From Cryptomeria japonica (Eukaryota; Streptophyta; Pinopsida; Cupressales; Cupressaceae), in NCBI RefSeq assembly GCF_030272615.1, contig NC_081409.1:530570291-530634290 (forward strand): a DNA stretch of 64,000 bases, written 5' to 3'. The position numbers and the translations under genes are program-made. Positions 23,836-36,390 of the stretch are shown one piece after another (the stretch's first letter is position 1; each line of letters begins with the position of its first letter). The notes beneath the pieces are model-generated. The model worked only from the letters and a program-made list of their open reading frames with translations, was not told the DNA's origin and ran no database searches.

Positions 23836-25113
23836 GTTTGGGCAAAAACACACTCACTTGTATGCTAATATTGCCAATTATTTAGCTGCTAATAAAATGC
23901 CAATTCATTTCTCTCCTCAAGAAAGAAGATTGTTGGTTGAGAAAAGCTTTAACTTCTCATGGATTGTTGATTGTTTATTCTATACTGGACCTGACCAAGT
24001 CATGAGAAGATGTGTTAGAGATGATGAAACATATGATATCCTACATGCATGTCATAAGGATGCATGTAGGACATTTTGTTGCTAAGAGAACAACACTTAA
24101 AATATTGAGCACAGGATATTATTGACCAACATTATAGAAGAATGCATCACAATATACTAGGAAATGTGACAAATGCTAGCGCATGGGTAGGCCTACTAGA
24201 TCTAATAAGATGTCATTATATCAATAGATATTAGTTGCATCATTTGATAAATAGGGCTTAGATTTTGTTGGGCCAATTGATCTCCCTTCCAATGGAAAAT
24301 CTTATATTCTGGTATGTATTGATTATGTAACCAAATGGGTGGAAGCACGAGCTATGACACATGCAAGAGATAATAAAGTGGTTGAGTTTCTCTATGAAGA
24401 ATAATTTACTAGGTATGGAGTTCCAAGAGAAATTGTTTCAGACCAAGGACCACAATTTACTTCCACATTGATTGTAGCATTGGTCAATGAATACAATATA
24501 AGGCATAGAAAGTCTACCCCATACCATCCACAAGCAAATGGACAAGTAGAAGTCATGAATAGGGATCTAGAAGCCATTCTTACTAAAACAATAGCTGTTC
24601 ATAAAAAAGATTGGTCTCAAAGACTTCTTGAAGCCATTTGGGCATATAGAACAGCATGGAAAACACCAATTGATTTTACACCTTTTGAAATGGTGTATGG
24701 AAAAGCAGCAACGATGCCTATTGAGTTTGAACACAAAACTCTAAGAACAACTCTACAATTGAATATGACACTTTTTGAAGCACAACAAGACTGTATTCAA
24801 CAATTGAATGCTTTGGATGAGTTGAGAAAAATGGTTGTCCAACAAACAAAACTTACTAAAAAACAGAGAGCTAAGTGGCATGATAAGTACATAAAGGAGA
24901 AGAAAATTCAAGCAGGTGATCAGGTGCTGCTGTATGATTCGAGATATAAGGATACTATGGGAAAGCTACAAACAAGATGGTTAGGCCCATATGAAATAGA
25001 ATAATTTTTCAAAAATGGAGCAATTCACTTGACCACTATTGATCCAGTTCGATTCAAGCTTTTAGTAAATGGTCACCGACTATGCCTCTATCATAAGCCT
25101 GCAACGCAAGAAT
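23836..25113 (+). pseudogene. pol: Integrase of element E (Athila-like Ty3/gypsy), 5'-truncated
   Basis: The N-terminal part (23858-24085, ANYLAANKMP, then VMRRCVRDDE) resembles Athila-type integrases. After a frameshift near 24075 the zinc-binding and core regions follow in other frames: D in GLDFVGP, D in IVSDQGPQF and E in GQVEVMNRDL, with a stop at about 24403. The open stretch 24468-25004 covers the core end and C-terminal domain (GDQVLLYDSRY, RWLGPYEIE), and the frame continues past a TAA to 25113. Everything upstream of integrase is missing at the junction with R2. Confidence 0.8.
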
Positions 25114-25797
25114 AGTTCCTGCAACAATTCACCAATAAAGATCAAATATCAGTTCCTACTACCACTAAAGGAAGCATTTGGGGTGCAGTTCCTGCAGCTT
25201 CTGCAGGGAACATTGCTAACACTCCATAATTCTTCAAGCATCATTTCATAAAGATATTTCCATGTCTTATGGAAATATTATTCTCCATTAATAAATTTTC
25301 CATCCACGTCATCCCATCTCATTTCTTTATCTATCACTTCATTCATGTCACATCATTTCATTTCACCATTCTTTTGGCTAACTGTTTCATGCAACATTTA
25401 TTCGCATGACTGCAGGTATGTACATATCTTATTTTTTATTAATTATGCATTTATTATTTTACTGTGATTATTCCCTATGTCAAATCTGCGCATACTTCCC
25501 TATATCCTTTCTGTATGTGTGGACAGGTGCCAAAATAAGTTGGGGGGTGTTTTATGGTCCTATTTCCAAGATTAGTAATTATCTATCCTTTTTAGTAACT
25601 TGATTTGATTGCCTACCATCATTCTTTTAATGAGATATTCTTTGGCATGAGTAAGTAATGAATTTTGCCACCAAAACTGGAAGTAAGTAAGGAAGGAATT
25701 TTCAAGCAAATATTTTCAGATCAAATATTTTCAGTCTGCAAATTACTTCAAGTCCTCATTCTTAGCTAAGGAAAGTATTTTATGAGCTGAGATAGTT
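25114..25797. other. Noncoding spacer after element E integrase
   Basis: No gene. A hairpin GTTCC-TGCAG / CTGCAGGGAAC with one bulge lies at 25188-25211, and TTCCTGCAAC and TTCCTACTAC words occur just upstream. TTGGGGGGTG at about 25539 resembles purine-rich tracts after integrase in Athila-like elements. Confidence 0.4.
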
Positions 25798-27741
25798 ATG
25801 GGTGGAGATCCTATCTGCCATGAACCAGTAATCCATGATGCATTGCTACATGATGCCCTGTGTGAGCATTATTTCTAGCTGCATGGTTGGATTGACTAAT
25901 TTCTGAAAATAACATATTATAATGAGGAAATTGCTTATGAGTTCATGCATTCATTCAATCAAGGGGAAGTTTTTGTCAAAGGATTAAGGGTTATTGCTAC
26001 AAAACAACAAATAGCTGAAGTTACTGGGTTGCTATAGGAAGGAGAACTATTTCCTGAATCAAAGGATGCAAGAAGCGCCAGAGTAGACTTTACACACCCC
26101 ACAGATGGACCTCTAATGGTGGACAAGCAGGGAGCCAAATGGGTATCTCTTCCAGTAGAATGGCCCCAAGTGGCATTGTATATAATGAAATATATTACCT
26201 TCGATGGAAGGTATTCAAATTTACATTCAGTCCATTTCAAAGTGCTTAGTCATTTACGACATGGCCGAAGGGTAAATGTCCCAAATTTTTTATACCACCT
26301 TCTTTCCACAAGTGCCAAAGAAACACGAAAGAATGGAAATCATTCTGTTAGTCATCATGGTTTGATAAAATTGTTGGTAGAATGTTCTCTTAGGGATGTT
26401 TCTCAAATGGCATGGGGGTATTTGAAGATATACTGCAATTTAGGGTTGAAGATGCTCCTATTGCAGAGGAATTAGTAGCTCAAGTGGAGGATATAGGAGA
26501 GCCCTCTTCTCCTATAATTTTTGTAGGAAATGAACCTCATGTTGCTAAAGAAGCTTTGACTGTGATAGAGGAAGAGATGGTGGAAACAAACATTTTGCAG
26601 CCCTCCACTTATTCCCAAAGAGGAGCAGAATCTTCTAAAAGAAAGGGGAAATAATTAGAAATGATTGATGCAAAAGATGAAACTATGGTTCTACCTCAAG
26701 CAATGCAGGTTTCTCCTGTAGCCAAGAGACATAAGCCAAAGGGAAATACTCCTGCAATAAAGCCTCTAGGAGAAACCATTCCTATAGCTACTCCAAAGGT
26801 ATATGCAAGAAGGACTAGGAGTAGTACACAAAAATTTTGTCCAATGGGTGATGCAACAAAGGTTATTTCAGTTGAAACGTCAGAAGAGGAACATGAGAGT
26901 CTAGTAGAGGGTAAAATCTAGGAAGAACATGGTGTTGAAACACTTTCAAGTCTGGTATATGTGGCAGAACAATTTGAAGACCTTGTTGAAGAAATTCCAT
27001 GCCCTAAGGTAACAACTATCAAACCTCCATCATCTCTCACTAGTTTGTCTATTGCATTAACATTTTATAGGCAGTGGGAGATAGAGAGGGCTAGGTTACA
27101 TGGAATTATTGATAAGAAACAAAGGGAAATTAAAAGGAGGGATGATAAGATTGAAGAATTGGAAGCTAAGATTGATACAATTACTAGTATGGTCTCTAAA
27201 TTAATGCAATGTATGGCTTCGCCAAGAGTTTATGCTTTGCATCTAAAAGAGCGGTATTTAAGTTTTAAGCTAAACCGCATTATTAGAGACCTTAACCCTT
27301 CTTTAGACACCCCAGAAGAATTTTATGATGCTTATCAGACCTCTCCAGTAGCTATTAAAAATTTATTGTGTGAATTTTACTTGCATAACTATGTTGTGAC
27401 TTCTAACAGTGAGTAGAATCCCTTGTTATATATCGGTGATATCCGCATAAAAAGCATTAATGTCATGGGTACAAAATGAAATTAGCATGGGAACTTGGGC
27501 CAAATCATATAGGAATATTGAATTTCATTTTCCATTTCCACTTAGGACTAAATTCAAAGACCCAAGGGTTCTTTATTATGATTGGCAGAAGCTATTAGCA
27601 AGGCTAGATGTAAGGAGTCAGGTATTACCAATGAGGGAAGAAATATTCCAAGCATATGAGCACTTGATTGAGAATGAAAGTGTAGCTGCAATTGACTACC
27701 TGATTCAACATTGGAATAATCTTCTCGAGGACTTGAAATAA
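25798..27741 (+). pseudogene. Extra ORF of element E in env-like position, degenerate
   Basis: From ATG 25798 a frame runs with stops near 25876, 25900 and 26034, then open 26116-26475. After a +/-1 shift it continues at 26412-26654, 26661-26921 and 26961-27416 in one frame, then shifts again at 27460-27741. The N-terminal half (VFVKGLRVIATKQQIAEVTG, then KYITFDGRYSNLH) looks like a conserved plant-transposon-associated domain; I cannot name it with confidence. The middle has basic clusters (SKRKGK, KRHKPK, RRTRS) that could be nuclear signals. A clear coiled coil lies at about 27080-27210. I see no signal peptide or membrane segment, so it is not an envelope protein. About 650 codons in total. 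Confidence 0.5.
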
Positions 27742-29600
27742 GGTGAACCTCGTTCACTACCAAATTTTCATGCAGCTATACAGAGAGCCCCTAAATACAT
27801 CCATTTGGGAAGGATGAAAAACAATGACTGGCTGAGATATTAGCTCCTTTTATTCCTATAACTCATAAGTTTTTGTCATGTTTTGATTTATATGATGGGA
27901 TGGTAAGGATGTATTAAAGTTCAACTATATGCATTTCATATGTTAACTGAGCCCATTAAATCATGTTTTGTCTTTGCTAGTTATTGCTACAGCCATGTGA
28001 TTTATTCCTGTTGCCATACGGATTGTCATAGGCGATATCATGTGTGAAATTAATAGATGTTATAATTAATTAAAATAGATATATGTATGCTTGTATGTTC
28101 TCTCTTTTGAATTGTAGGAATAAATGAAATGTTATGAAGAAGGTTCTCCTATCACGCCACTTGTAGATTGAGATATTCAAGGAGATGACTAAAAGTTCAA
28201 ATCAACAAAGAGGATAATGAGCGTAAGGAGCACCAGAGGGAAGTAGGCACACAAGACTCATTTATGTCTGACTCTATTGGGCATCAATCTTGTAATACCA
28301 CCATGCTATGTTTTGGTTGTGGTTTGGTTTAGATCCACGTTTTTAGTGGCTTAACTCCAACTGTTCTCCTTCATGAATGTTATTTGCCTCTTCTCATCGG
28401 CATGATCTTAATTGTAGGAATTTATTGTTTTCTTTTAAATAAGTGTCTTTGTCTCTTTTTTGAGGTTAGAAATAAAAGAGAAGGAAAAAGATCAGAAGAT
28501 TTAGAAATAAAGTTACATAGTGTTTTGAGTTTCTTTTCATTCTGAATAATGTATCGACTTTTGAGAAATAATGAATAAAGATATGTTATTATGAGAACTT
28601 AGAGTTATTGTGGAAACATGGAAGCACTCATCCAAGGGGGCCCACTTGGTGAGTGTTCTTATGCCTTTGTTAAATTTAGTTTTCTTCTTTCTCTGTAGTA
28701 GATGTCCTTGCATTGACTGTTCCTACAGCCATTGGAAACCGATACATTGATTGTTCCTGGAGCCAAAGCAAACAGACTAATTTCTGTTTGACAAATTTGG
28801 ACTTAGTTAGTATTTCTTGAGTGAAATTTATGTTAATGTAGAGTTTTTCTTGTAGCCATTCAATTGTTTTTATTCTTGCTTACTTTTCCCGCATAGATTT
28901 TAGTTGTTGTAGTAATGCAGGGTAGCTATCACATGAACTTAGTGCATATATAGTGCAGACCCATTTCAAGTATTATGTCCCTGGATTGACAGTCAAATGA
29001 ACTCTAGCTATGGAGATAGTAACTTTGCTGAGTGAATGTCCAAACTTTGGGTTGAGACTTTAACTATAGTTATCATTCCTATTGTTGGATTGAACACAAC
29101 ACAAGAGGATTAAATGCAGATAAAGTTTTTTTTTCCTTTGTCTTATTGAAATTTATTTGAATGTATATGAATGCTATATATCTAGGGTGAATGATGAAGA
29201 ATTGACTTAAAACAACATAAATAGCGAGATACACATGAGATATAGAGACATGGAGCTAAGTCTGTACAAAAGAATCAAAGAGACACCTGTGACAACAAGT
29301 TTGGGATAGAATTGCAAGACCATATGACAATTTTTATCCTAGCCCCTAATGTCAAAATGCAAATGGACTAAAATCTTTTGTAATCAAGATGTCACACAAA
29401 ATCTATTCCCAAAATCTTGTCAGAAATTCCTCGGACTATGCAAAAACAATCATCTTGATCCTTTGATTTTCACCTTTGTAAAAGTCATATTTGGTCATTG
29501 TCATCTCCACTGCCAAAATATCCATATGTGGCTGTTGGATTTTTCACCTACACAAGAAGGGAAACAATGTTATGGATAGGGGTTTAGCTTAGGTCAAGCC
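27742..29600. other. Noncoding 3' part of element E and flank
   Basis: I see no gene. TTCCTACAGCC and TTCCTGGAGCC words near 28716 and 28757 echo those at 25120-25200, so this probably still belongs to element E. No LTR boundary could be recognised. Confidence 0.35.
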
Positions 29601-30712
29601 TCAAGTTTGGAATTAATGCTAATTAAATTAAAATTTTAATGGAAAGGTTGAATTAAGTGTTGAATGACATACCTCAAGTCTAATGCAATTGATAATGGAT
29701 GATGATGTAATTCTCTTTATATGTGATCATAATTGTTGATGCAATAACATGACTTGACATAAAATGAACACGAATGGCCTAATCAAACACACATGCTTGC
29801 ATGGAGATTGATGTAGATTTGTTGCTCCATGATGAAGAATATGGTAGGATTAAATGTTGACTTCAATTATTGATGACTAATTATGATAGGAATCCTTAGA
29901 GTATTAGATTTATTAGATGAAAATGAATAGGAATAATTCTCTGATATAGGGTTCCCATGATAATTTATTGCTTAGGTCGACCTCTAACAATCATATTGAA
30001 ACATTGAGGATCGAAACCATCAAGGAGGGAAAGTGCACTAACCCATTTAAATTTGGTCCTATTTAAGGAGGAGCAAGACACTTCAAGCACCATGTTTCTA
30101 GGACCAGGATGCCCTGGGTGCCATGATGCACCAAAAATAGGGTAAACCAATAGGAGATTAATTGTGTACAACCTAAGACATAGGTTCAATTCTCTATGTG
30201 GACAAATGACATTAGATTTGAGTTGAAAAGGTTGAAAATGGACTTAGGAGAGCTAACATAGGACATACTAAAGTAGGAACACAAAAGGTGGTATAAATTG
30301 TATAACATTACAATTTACAATGATACATCTAGCCCCTACTTTAGTGGAAGTATGAACCTACACACAAACTCATGGTAAAGTAGCAGAGAGAGAGAGAGAG
30401 ATGAGAAATAAAATGAAAGATCACAAAGATATAAGACATCTCTAAATTTGAGGGAACAAGCCCCAAGCTCAAGGTCTTAACTCATACAATAATATGGAAG
30501 GACACACAAGACAAATATAAAGAAAAATGAATTCAAAGAAAAAGACACAACAAGGGTTAGCTCTAAAAACAAAGGCTCCAAGTCAACTAGTTGAAGAGAC
30601 CTTGATAATCAAAATATCTCAACAACTAAAATCATTTTTAGAATGCTATTACAAGAGAATAAGTGGTCCCATGGAAAGAGAATGAGCATGCATCAAGAGA
30701 TGAACTATGTGT
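29600..30712 (+). repeat. H-family repeat, copy a (LTR-like part and leader)
   Basis: The part from about 29690 to 30335 is a diverged copy of the H LTR (33782-34500 plus 57461-57667). The shared end is ACAATTTACAATGATACAT, compared with CAATTTATGATGCTACA in copy c. The leader up to 30712 matches 57668-58080 (shared word AAGTCAACTAGTTG). A short (AG)n lies near 30388-30401. The start is approximate. Chance ORFs here are not genes. Confidence 0.45.
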
Positions 30713-31236
30713 AGCATTGTAAATTATCACCAATATAATTTACACCTCATGCTTGTGCCCCTACTTTAGCATGATCTATCCCCATCATCTCACTAGGTCT
30801 GATTTGTGTTAATTGCCTAGCTTTAATGTTAGAGAAACCTGTTGTGGGTCCCACAAAGTGCCACACACCTCCCTGGCATCTTGTTTTGGTCCCTTTTACA
30901 TTGGGACCAAGGTGTGGTACCTCCTAGTCTAGACCATGGCACCCTAAAATACCATGGACCCCCTCAAAAGGGAAGTGATTTGAAATAGGGCAGGTGTTGT
31001 GTTTTGCCAACAAGAATTCATCCTCACGTGGCTATGCATGAGCATTGGAGGTCAGCCTAATCGGTAATTTACCTAGAATCCCCTATATAAAGACATTATA
31101 TATCAATTTATTTTATCTCTAAGTTTATATCTACAAGAAATCTGGCATTCATGCATCCGTGAAGCTTTCATAATCAGGCATTTTCAGAGATCTTTAAGGT
31201 TGCATATTCATCCTTCAACCATTGTGGAGAAAATTT
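30713..31236 (-). repeat. H-family LTR, inverted copy b
   Basis: It starts TGTAGCATTGTAAATTATC, the reverse complement of the H LTR end, and matches the reverse complement of about 34186-34500 and 57461-57667. It therefore lies head-to-head with copy a across a 400-bp leader. Similarity is lost near 31236. Confidence 0.5.
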
Positions 31237-31499
31237 CTTGACCGCTTCATCAGAATGGTCCTAATAGATATCCTTGGCCCCAGTTCAAAAAAATGCATTA
31301 GATTCCTTGGTCCTATTAAAATTGTGTCCCAACCTGGGTCCCTAGAATCACCCTCACTAATTGAGAATGAATAGAGAGACCCCAAATGCAAAGCCCTAAT
31401 CTCTGCTACTAGCAAGAAAAAAGAAAAAAAAAACTACCCCCCGGTCAAAAATCCCAAACTATCTATACAAGAAGTTAGCGAGGAGGAGGAATAAGAGGG

Positions 31500-32091
31500 G
31501 GAAGACCTGAACATAAGTGAAAATACCCCTAGATGATATTTTAGGCTAGACATCTTCTCTACAAAGAAATTAAAGTTGAAGAACCTTGTGGGTTATGAGA
31601 TTGAGGATGAGGTGAAACTGGGTAGTGAAGAGGAGAAGGAAAGGAAGAGTGTTAAAATTGAAAAAGGGGGGGGTAAAGAAGAGGAGAGGAAAACCTTTAT
31701 GAATGATGATAACTCCACTCATATTTAGGAGAGCCCAATTGACCTCACTAAGGATATGATGCCTTACAAAATGGAGATGAACAAACCAAAAGAAAATGAG
31801 ACTTGTAACTCTCAGTTGGAAGGGACCTATTTTAGATGTAAGACAAATGCCATTGAGTTGGAGAAGGTTAAAGCTAAGGTCTCTAATCTTGAAAGGAAAA
31901 TGGGGAGTGTTTCTTGGTTGATCATGAGGGTTATACATAGCTCAACCACCTCCGCATGTTTAATGCAAAAGAAGCTCTTGGGAGCTAATGAAGAAGAGGA
32001 GGGAAATTACAAGGAGCTATTCAAGTTCCTTATTGATAACTGGTCTAATGTTCTTCACCAGGTGAGCTGCAAGTTCAAGGACGGTAGCTAA
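31500..32091 (+). pseudogene. Hypothetical charged, coiled-coil ORF fragment
   Basis: One frame runs from about 31500 through two stops (near 31533 and 31727) to TAA/TAG at 32091, with an open part at 31756-32091. It is rich in K and E and contains a predicted coiled coil (AIELEKVKAKVSNLERKMG). I do not recognise it. It may be a gag-like or ORF1-like remnant of a retroelement. No partner gene follows; 32092-32600 is AT-rich without support for coding. Confidence 0.3.
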
Positions 32092-32599
32092 GTGTGTTTT
32101 TTATTTAAATTTTGTTTTGATGTTGTTAATGTTGTTTCTGGCCACAAAAGGCACTCTGTTAAGACAATTACTTATTTTGATATTGTTTATGTTGATAGCC
32201 ATAGGTGGCCTAGTTTTAAGACTTTCAATAGGATTGATAGATCATTGGACAAGTATTCCAAAGATATTATCTCTTTTTATATATGTTGTTGATAGGTAGC
32301 TTTTGATATTAGCTAGTTGTTAATGTGTTGTTAATGTCCTGCTATTGCTCTTTTTCTTAACCTTACATCCGTTGGGCTATTGTTATAGGGACAACACCCT
32401 TGTTTTGCTACTTTTAATATAGAAAACATAATAGTCTTTTTTCCTTGTCTTTTTTCTTGGGGGACAAAATATAATTTCAATTCTCTCTCTTTTTCCTTCC
32501 AAAAATTTTCTTTTCCTTTGTTGAGTTGCATTTTCATAATTTAAGGTCCTTTCTTACATAGACTAGTCCTCGATACGAGTACATATATGTCCCTTGGTT

Positions 32600-33781
32600 G
32601 GAATTTTTCTTTGTTTGAGATGGTACATCTTCTTATGATAAATCTCTCCTTAGTGAATGTGTGCAATATCTCACTAAGAATCCACTTTCTCCTACCATTG
32701 GGGAAGGTGTGCATTCTTAGGCCCCTTCTCCTCCAAAGATGTTATCTTTATTAAAGATCTCCTCTACTTTTTTGAGGTATATATCTCTATGTAAATATAT
32801 CTTCCCCATTGCATCCCTCAAAAGGATCCCTTTACACTTGTTGCAAGATATCTCTTTTAAAACTATATTTTCCTTACTCATAAGAGTTATTCCTCTTTAT
32901 CTTGGAGTTATGTACATTTTTACCTAAAGGATATCTCCTTGGTGATAAAGATGTGTATCCTTGTTTCTATCCTTTCCTTAAGACATTGAAACATATAGCT
33001 ATATTGACATCTTAAGGGGGGCATACGTATGACCTCCTTGTAGCATATGTTCAATTCAATTTGTAGATTTCCTTTCTTGGTTATGCTTTTTTAATTCAAT
33101 TTTGTAGATTTCTTTATGAACAATGTGCTTTGTTTGGTTATCCTTATGTCTTAGACATGATGTACATGTTTGAAACTAGACCAAAGTCTTAGATGAGGTG
33201 TTTCATTCCTGAAACTAGAAATTTTCTATTACATGTCTTATATAGGTTGTTGCATACTTGAAACCAAGCCAACATCTTAGATGAGATGCTTAACTCCTAA
33301 AACCGGATGATATATTGGTAGGATGAGTTTACTAGGATAACACAACTTGCTAGACCTTTCAACTCTTCCTTGCGGATAGGTTGACTAGGATAACACAACT
33401 TGCTAGACATTTCAACATTTCCTTTTGTAATTTCTTGGGGTGAGTTGACTAGCATAACACAACTTGCTAGATGTTTCAAATCCTCTTTCTCTCTTTTTAA
33501 AATGAGTGGATCTAGAATAACACCACTTTCTACTCAACTCCTCCTTCTTACAAGGATCATACAATATATTATAACTTGTTGTCCTATGAGAATCCATGTT
33601 TTTATGGACCACCTAGCATAACACATATTGCTAGCTCATGGTATCCACGTTCCCTCTTTCTTTTTTCTCTCATGGATCACCTAACATAACACAAATTTCT
33701 AGCCCATTGAATCCATGTTTTCCCTTTTCTCTCCCCCATGAATCCATAAGCATAACATACCTTTCTAGTTGTTATATCATG
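32600..33781 (+). repeat. K-family repeat, copy 1, with CTAGCA hairpins
   Basis: It matches about 62810-63920 in the same orientation (shared CATCCCTCAAAAGGATCC and GACATCTTAAGGGGGGCATA) and about 58085-59300 in inverse. Its right half has hairpins with stem CTAGCA/TGCTAG and loop TAACACAACT at 33332-33353, 33385-33406, 33449-33470 and 33613-33634; the first two have one mismatch. Noncoding. Confidence 0.5.
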
Positions 33782-34500
33782 GTGTGATGGTTGAAAAAAT
33801 TGGGTTAGGATTGAATTAAGATAATAAAACCACTCAATGACCTAATAAATCATTACATTAGGGAGGAGAGGAATCTAATAGATCTAGCCTTGAAATCCTA
33901 AAATTATAATCAGATTCATGGTTCCTTGGATAAGGGATTTCTCCTCCTTGAATTGAATTGAATTGGATTGTTAACAACTAGGGCAAAATAGGTGATTAAT
34001 GAAGTGATCTGGCAAAAACAATGAAATAATGCAAATACTAGATTAAATGCTAAATAGATATACCTCAAATTTGCAATTATTGATGATGATTCTTTTCTAT
34101 TTGAATGTAATCACAAATTTTGTATGAAATGGCATGAAAAACACAAAACCCTAATCACACACATTATTGCATAAGATTGATGTAAATTTGCTCCAGAATG
34201 GCTGAAGGATGAATATGCAGCCTTGAAGATCTCTAAAAATGATTGATTATGAATGCTTCACAGATGCATGAATACTAGATTTCTTGTAGATGGAGACTTC
34301 TATATAAAATTAATTGATATAATGTCTTTATATAGGGGATTCTAGGTAAATTATTGATCAGGCCAACCTCCAACAATCATGTATAGCCAAGGGGATGAAT
34401 TCCTGCTAAGAAAACACAACACCCACCCTATTTCAAATTTGGGCCTCTTTGAGGGGGACCATGGAATTTTAGGGCACCATGGTCTAGAATAGGATGTACC
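33782..34500 (+). repeat. H-family LTR copy c, left part (interrupted by copia C)
   Basis: It starts TGTGATGGTTGAAAAA and continues after the copia insertion at 57461-57667, ending GATGCTACA, for about 926 bp together. The inverted copy b shows the uninterrupted form across the insertion point. Confidence 0.55.
34496..34500 (+). other. Left target-site duplication of copia C
   Basis: GTACC before the 5' LTR corresponds to TTACC (57456-57460) after the 3' LTR, with one mismatch. The inverted H copy b has GGTACC at the homologous empty site. Confidence 0.6.
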
Positions 34501-35563
34501 TATTGGTATTTTGGTATGGTTTTGTCACTGATATCAACACCTACTAAAAACAAGCACTTTGGAGATCCAGCAATATTCACCGGCAAACAAGTAAACTATG
34601 CAACAGTTACTAGTATATGGTTCACCGGCAAAACATATTATTCACCAGTACCTGGAATGATATGGAAGACACTTGGTAATGTCAAAGACATCATGTCGAC
34701 ACTTTGTTTTGAAGAATTAATCATTGGTATATTCATATTTGCATATTTTCTTTTACCGGCAAATAGGTCCAGGTTATCTAGGGTTACACCGGTAGGTTTA
34801 TTTTTTCCAAATCAGCATGGAACACTATGGAGATGATTTATTATTGTTGTAAATGCATTAAGCCGACATGTTTAATCGGTTATTGCATCAGATATTATAT
34901 TGTATGTAAAATGATTTTATTGTAATATCTTGTAGAGCTGACCTACTAAAATTGGTCTTAGGGTATGGTATAAATGTAAGATCTTATTTATAAGATCAAG
35001 TGTGGAATGCGAAAAAGAATTGAGTGAAGGTATATGCAAGATCAAGCAGGGAGATGCATGAAGACATCATTTGAAGGTGAAGCTAGGTTTTTGTATAAGC
35101 ATATCAGCATTACACTGGTACTGAATCCAGCATATGAAGATGCTATTTTGTGCAGTATATTCTTATTGGATTTAACCATCCAACTGTAGTTAGTGTGACT
35201 CCTATTTTGTGATTGAGTAGTGAGCTCTAGGCTATTGGCCTTTCTGCATGTACAGACCCCATTTATGTACACTTACTATCTGCAGTAGTATCATCTGATT
35301 GTGGGTAAGGTTTCCCACTGTGGTTTTTCCCCTTACAGGGTTTCCATGTACAAATATTGGTGTTATGTGTTGTGGATGAATTTATGTTTATGTTTCATGC
35401 ATTAATCCTTACCGGTATAGCAATTTACTGTTAACATTGTCTACTGGCATACTTAATTGGTTTACTGGTATTAAGCATTAAGTTGGTTAATTGGTTTTTG
35501 GTTTGAATTTATTAGACAACTAATTCACCCCCCCCCCCTCTCAGTTGTCTCTGGGACCTAACA
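34501..35563 (+). repeat. 5' LTR of copia C
   Basis: It starts TATTGGTATT (the 3' copy has TGTTGGTATT, so the terminal G has mutated) and ends CCTAACA. A TATAAAT box lies at 34969-34975. A poly-C run lies near its end. The short ORF inside is also present in the 3' LTR and is not a gene. Confidence 0.85.
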
Positions 35564-35565
35564 AT

Positions 35566-35578
35566 TGGTATCAAAGCC
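35566..35578 (+). other. Primer-binding site of copia C
   Basis: TGGTATCAAAGCC follows the LTR by two bases. This is the usual initiator tRNA-Met complement of copia elements, with one change. Confidence 0.8.
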
Positions 35579-35619
35579 TAGTCCTCTTTTGCAGAAGTTT
35601 AACAACTTGAGGAGATCCA

Positions 35620-36390
35620 ATGTCTACTAATTATTTTAGGAAGGACAATCCTAAACTTGATGGAACCAACTATGGGATATGGAAGATCAGAATGGAGACA
35701 CATCTGAATTGCATTGGTAAAGACATCTGGGAAATTACTAAGAATGGTTATACTACTACCGTAGCTGGTCAGACTGCTCCAACTACCTTAGCTAAAGATG
35801 AAGAAAATGACTGCAAAGCAAGAGAAGCACTTTTGAGTGCATTATCAGATCAACAAATCATGGGATTATCAAATAGGTCTACTGCTAAAGCTATTTGGGA
35901 TCATTTGGAAACACTGAATGAAGGAGATTCCATAGTCAAAATTGCAAAACTTGAAAGCTTCTGAGTCAGGTATGAACATCTGAAAATGGAAGAAGATGAA
36001 AGGATTTCTGCTTTTATGGAAAGAGTAAATGAAATTGTTTTGGGTATTAAATGTTCTGGAGGAACCTTGAGTGAGGATGAAATTGTTTCAAAAATATTAA
36101 GAGGTTTTCCACCGGCATATAAAATGAAGGTTACTACTATAATTGAGTTGAGAACAATGCCTAATACATCAATAACTAGGGCTACATTGATTGGAAAACT
36201 TTCAGCCTTTGAAATTGAGGAATTTGGTCCTGTTGCTACTATAAAAATTGATTTATCCTTTAAAGCATCAACATCATCTACTCCATCATTTGACAAATCA
36301 GACTAGAGAGCCTTTTATGCAAGAGAACTTGAAGAATCTAGAAAGGAGAATGAAGAGCTTGTAGAACTTGAAGCACTATTTGCAAGGAAA
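35620..36390 (+). pseudogene. gag: gag of copia C
   Basis: The frame starts at ATG 35620 with a typical copia gag N-terminus (LDGTNYGIWKIRME). It is in one frame with pol but has stops at 35962 (TGA) and 36304 (TAG). The word AFMERVNEIVLGIKCSGG near 36010 lies in the gag core. The zinc knuckle follows in the next segment (C-x2-C-x4-H-x4-C, CFNCNKSGHMASRC). Confidence 0.85.

Noticed and set aside
30170-30200. tRNA-like T-arm word GGTTCAATTC
   Set aside because: No acceptor, D-arm or anticodon arm could be found at proper spacing.
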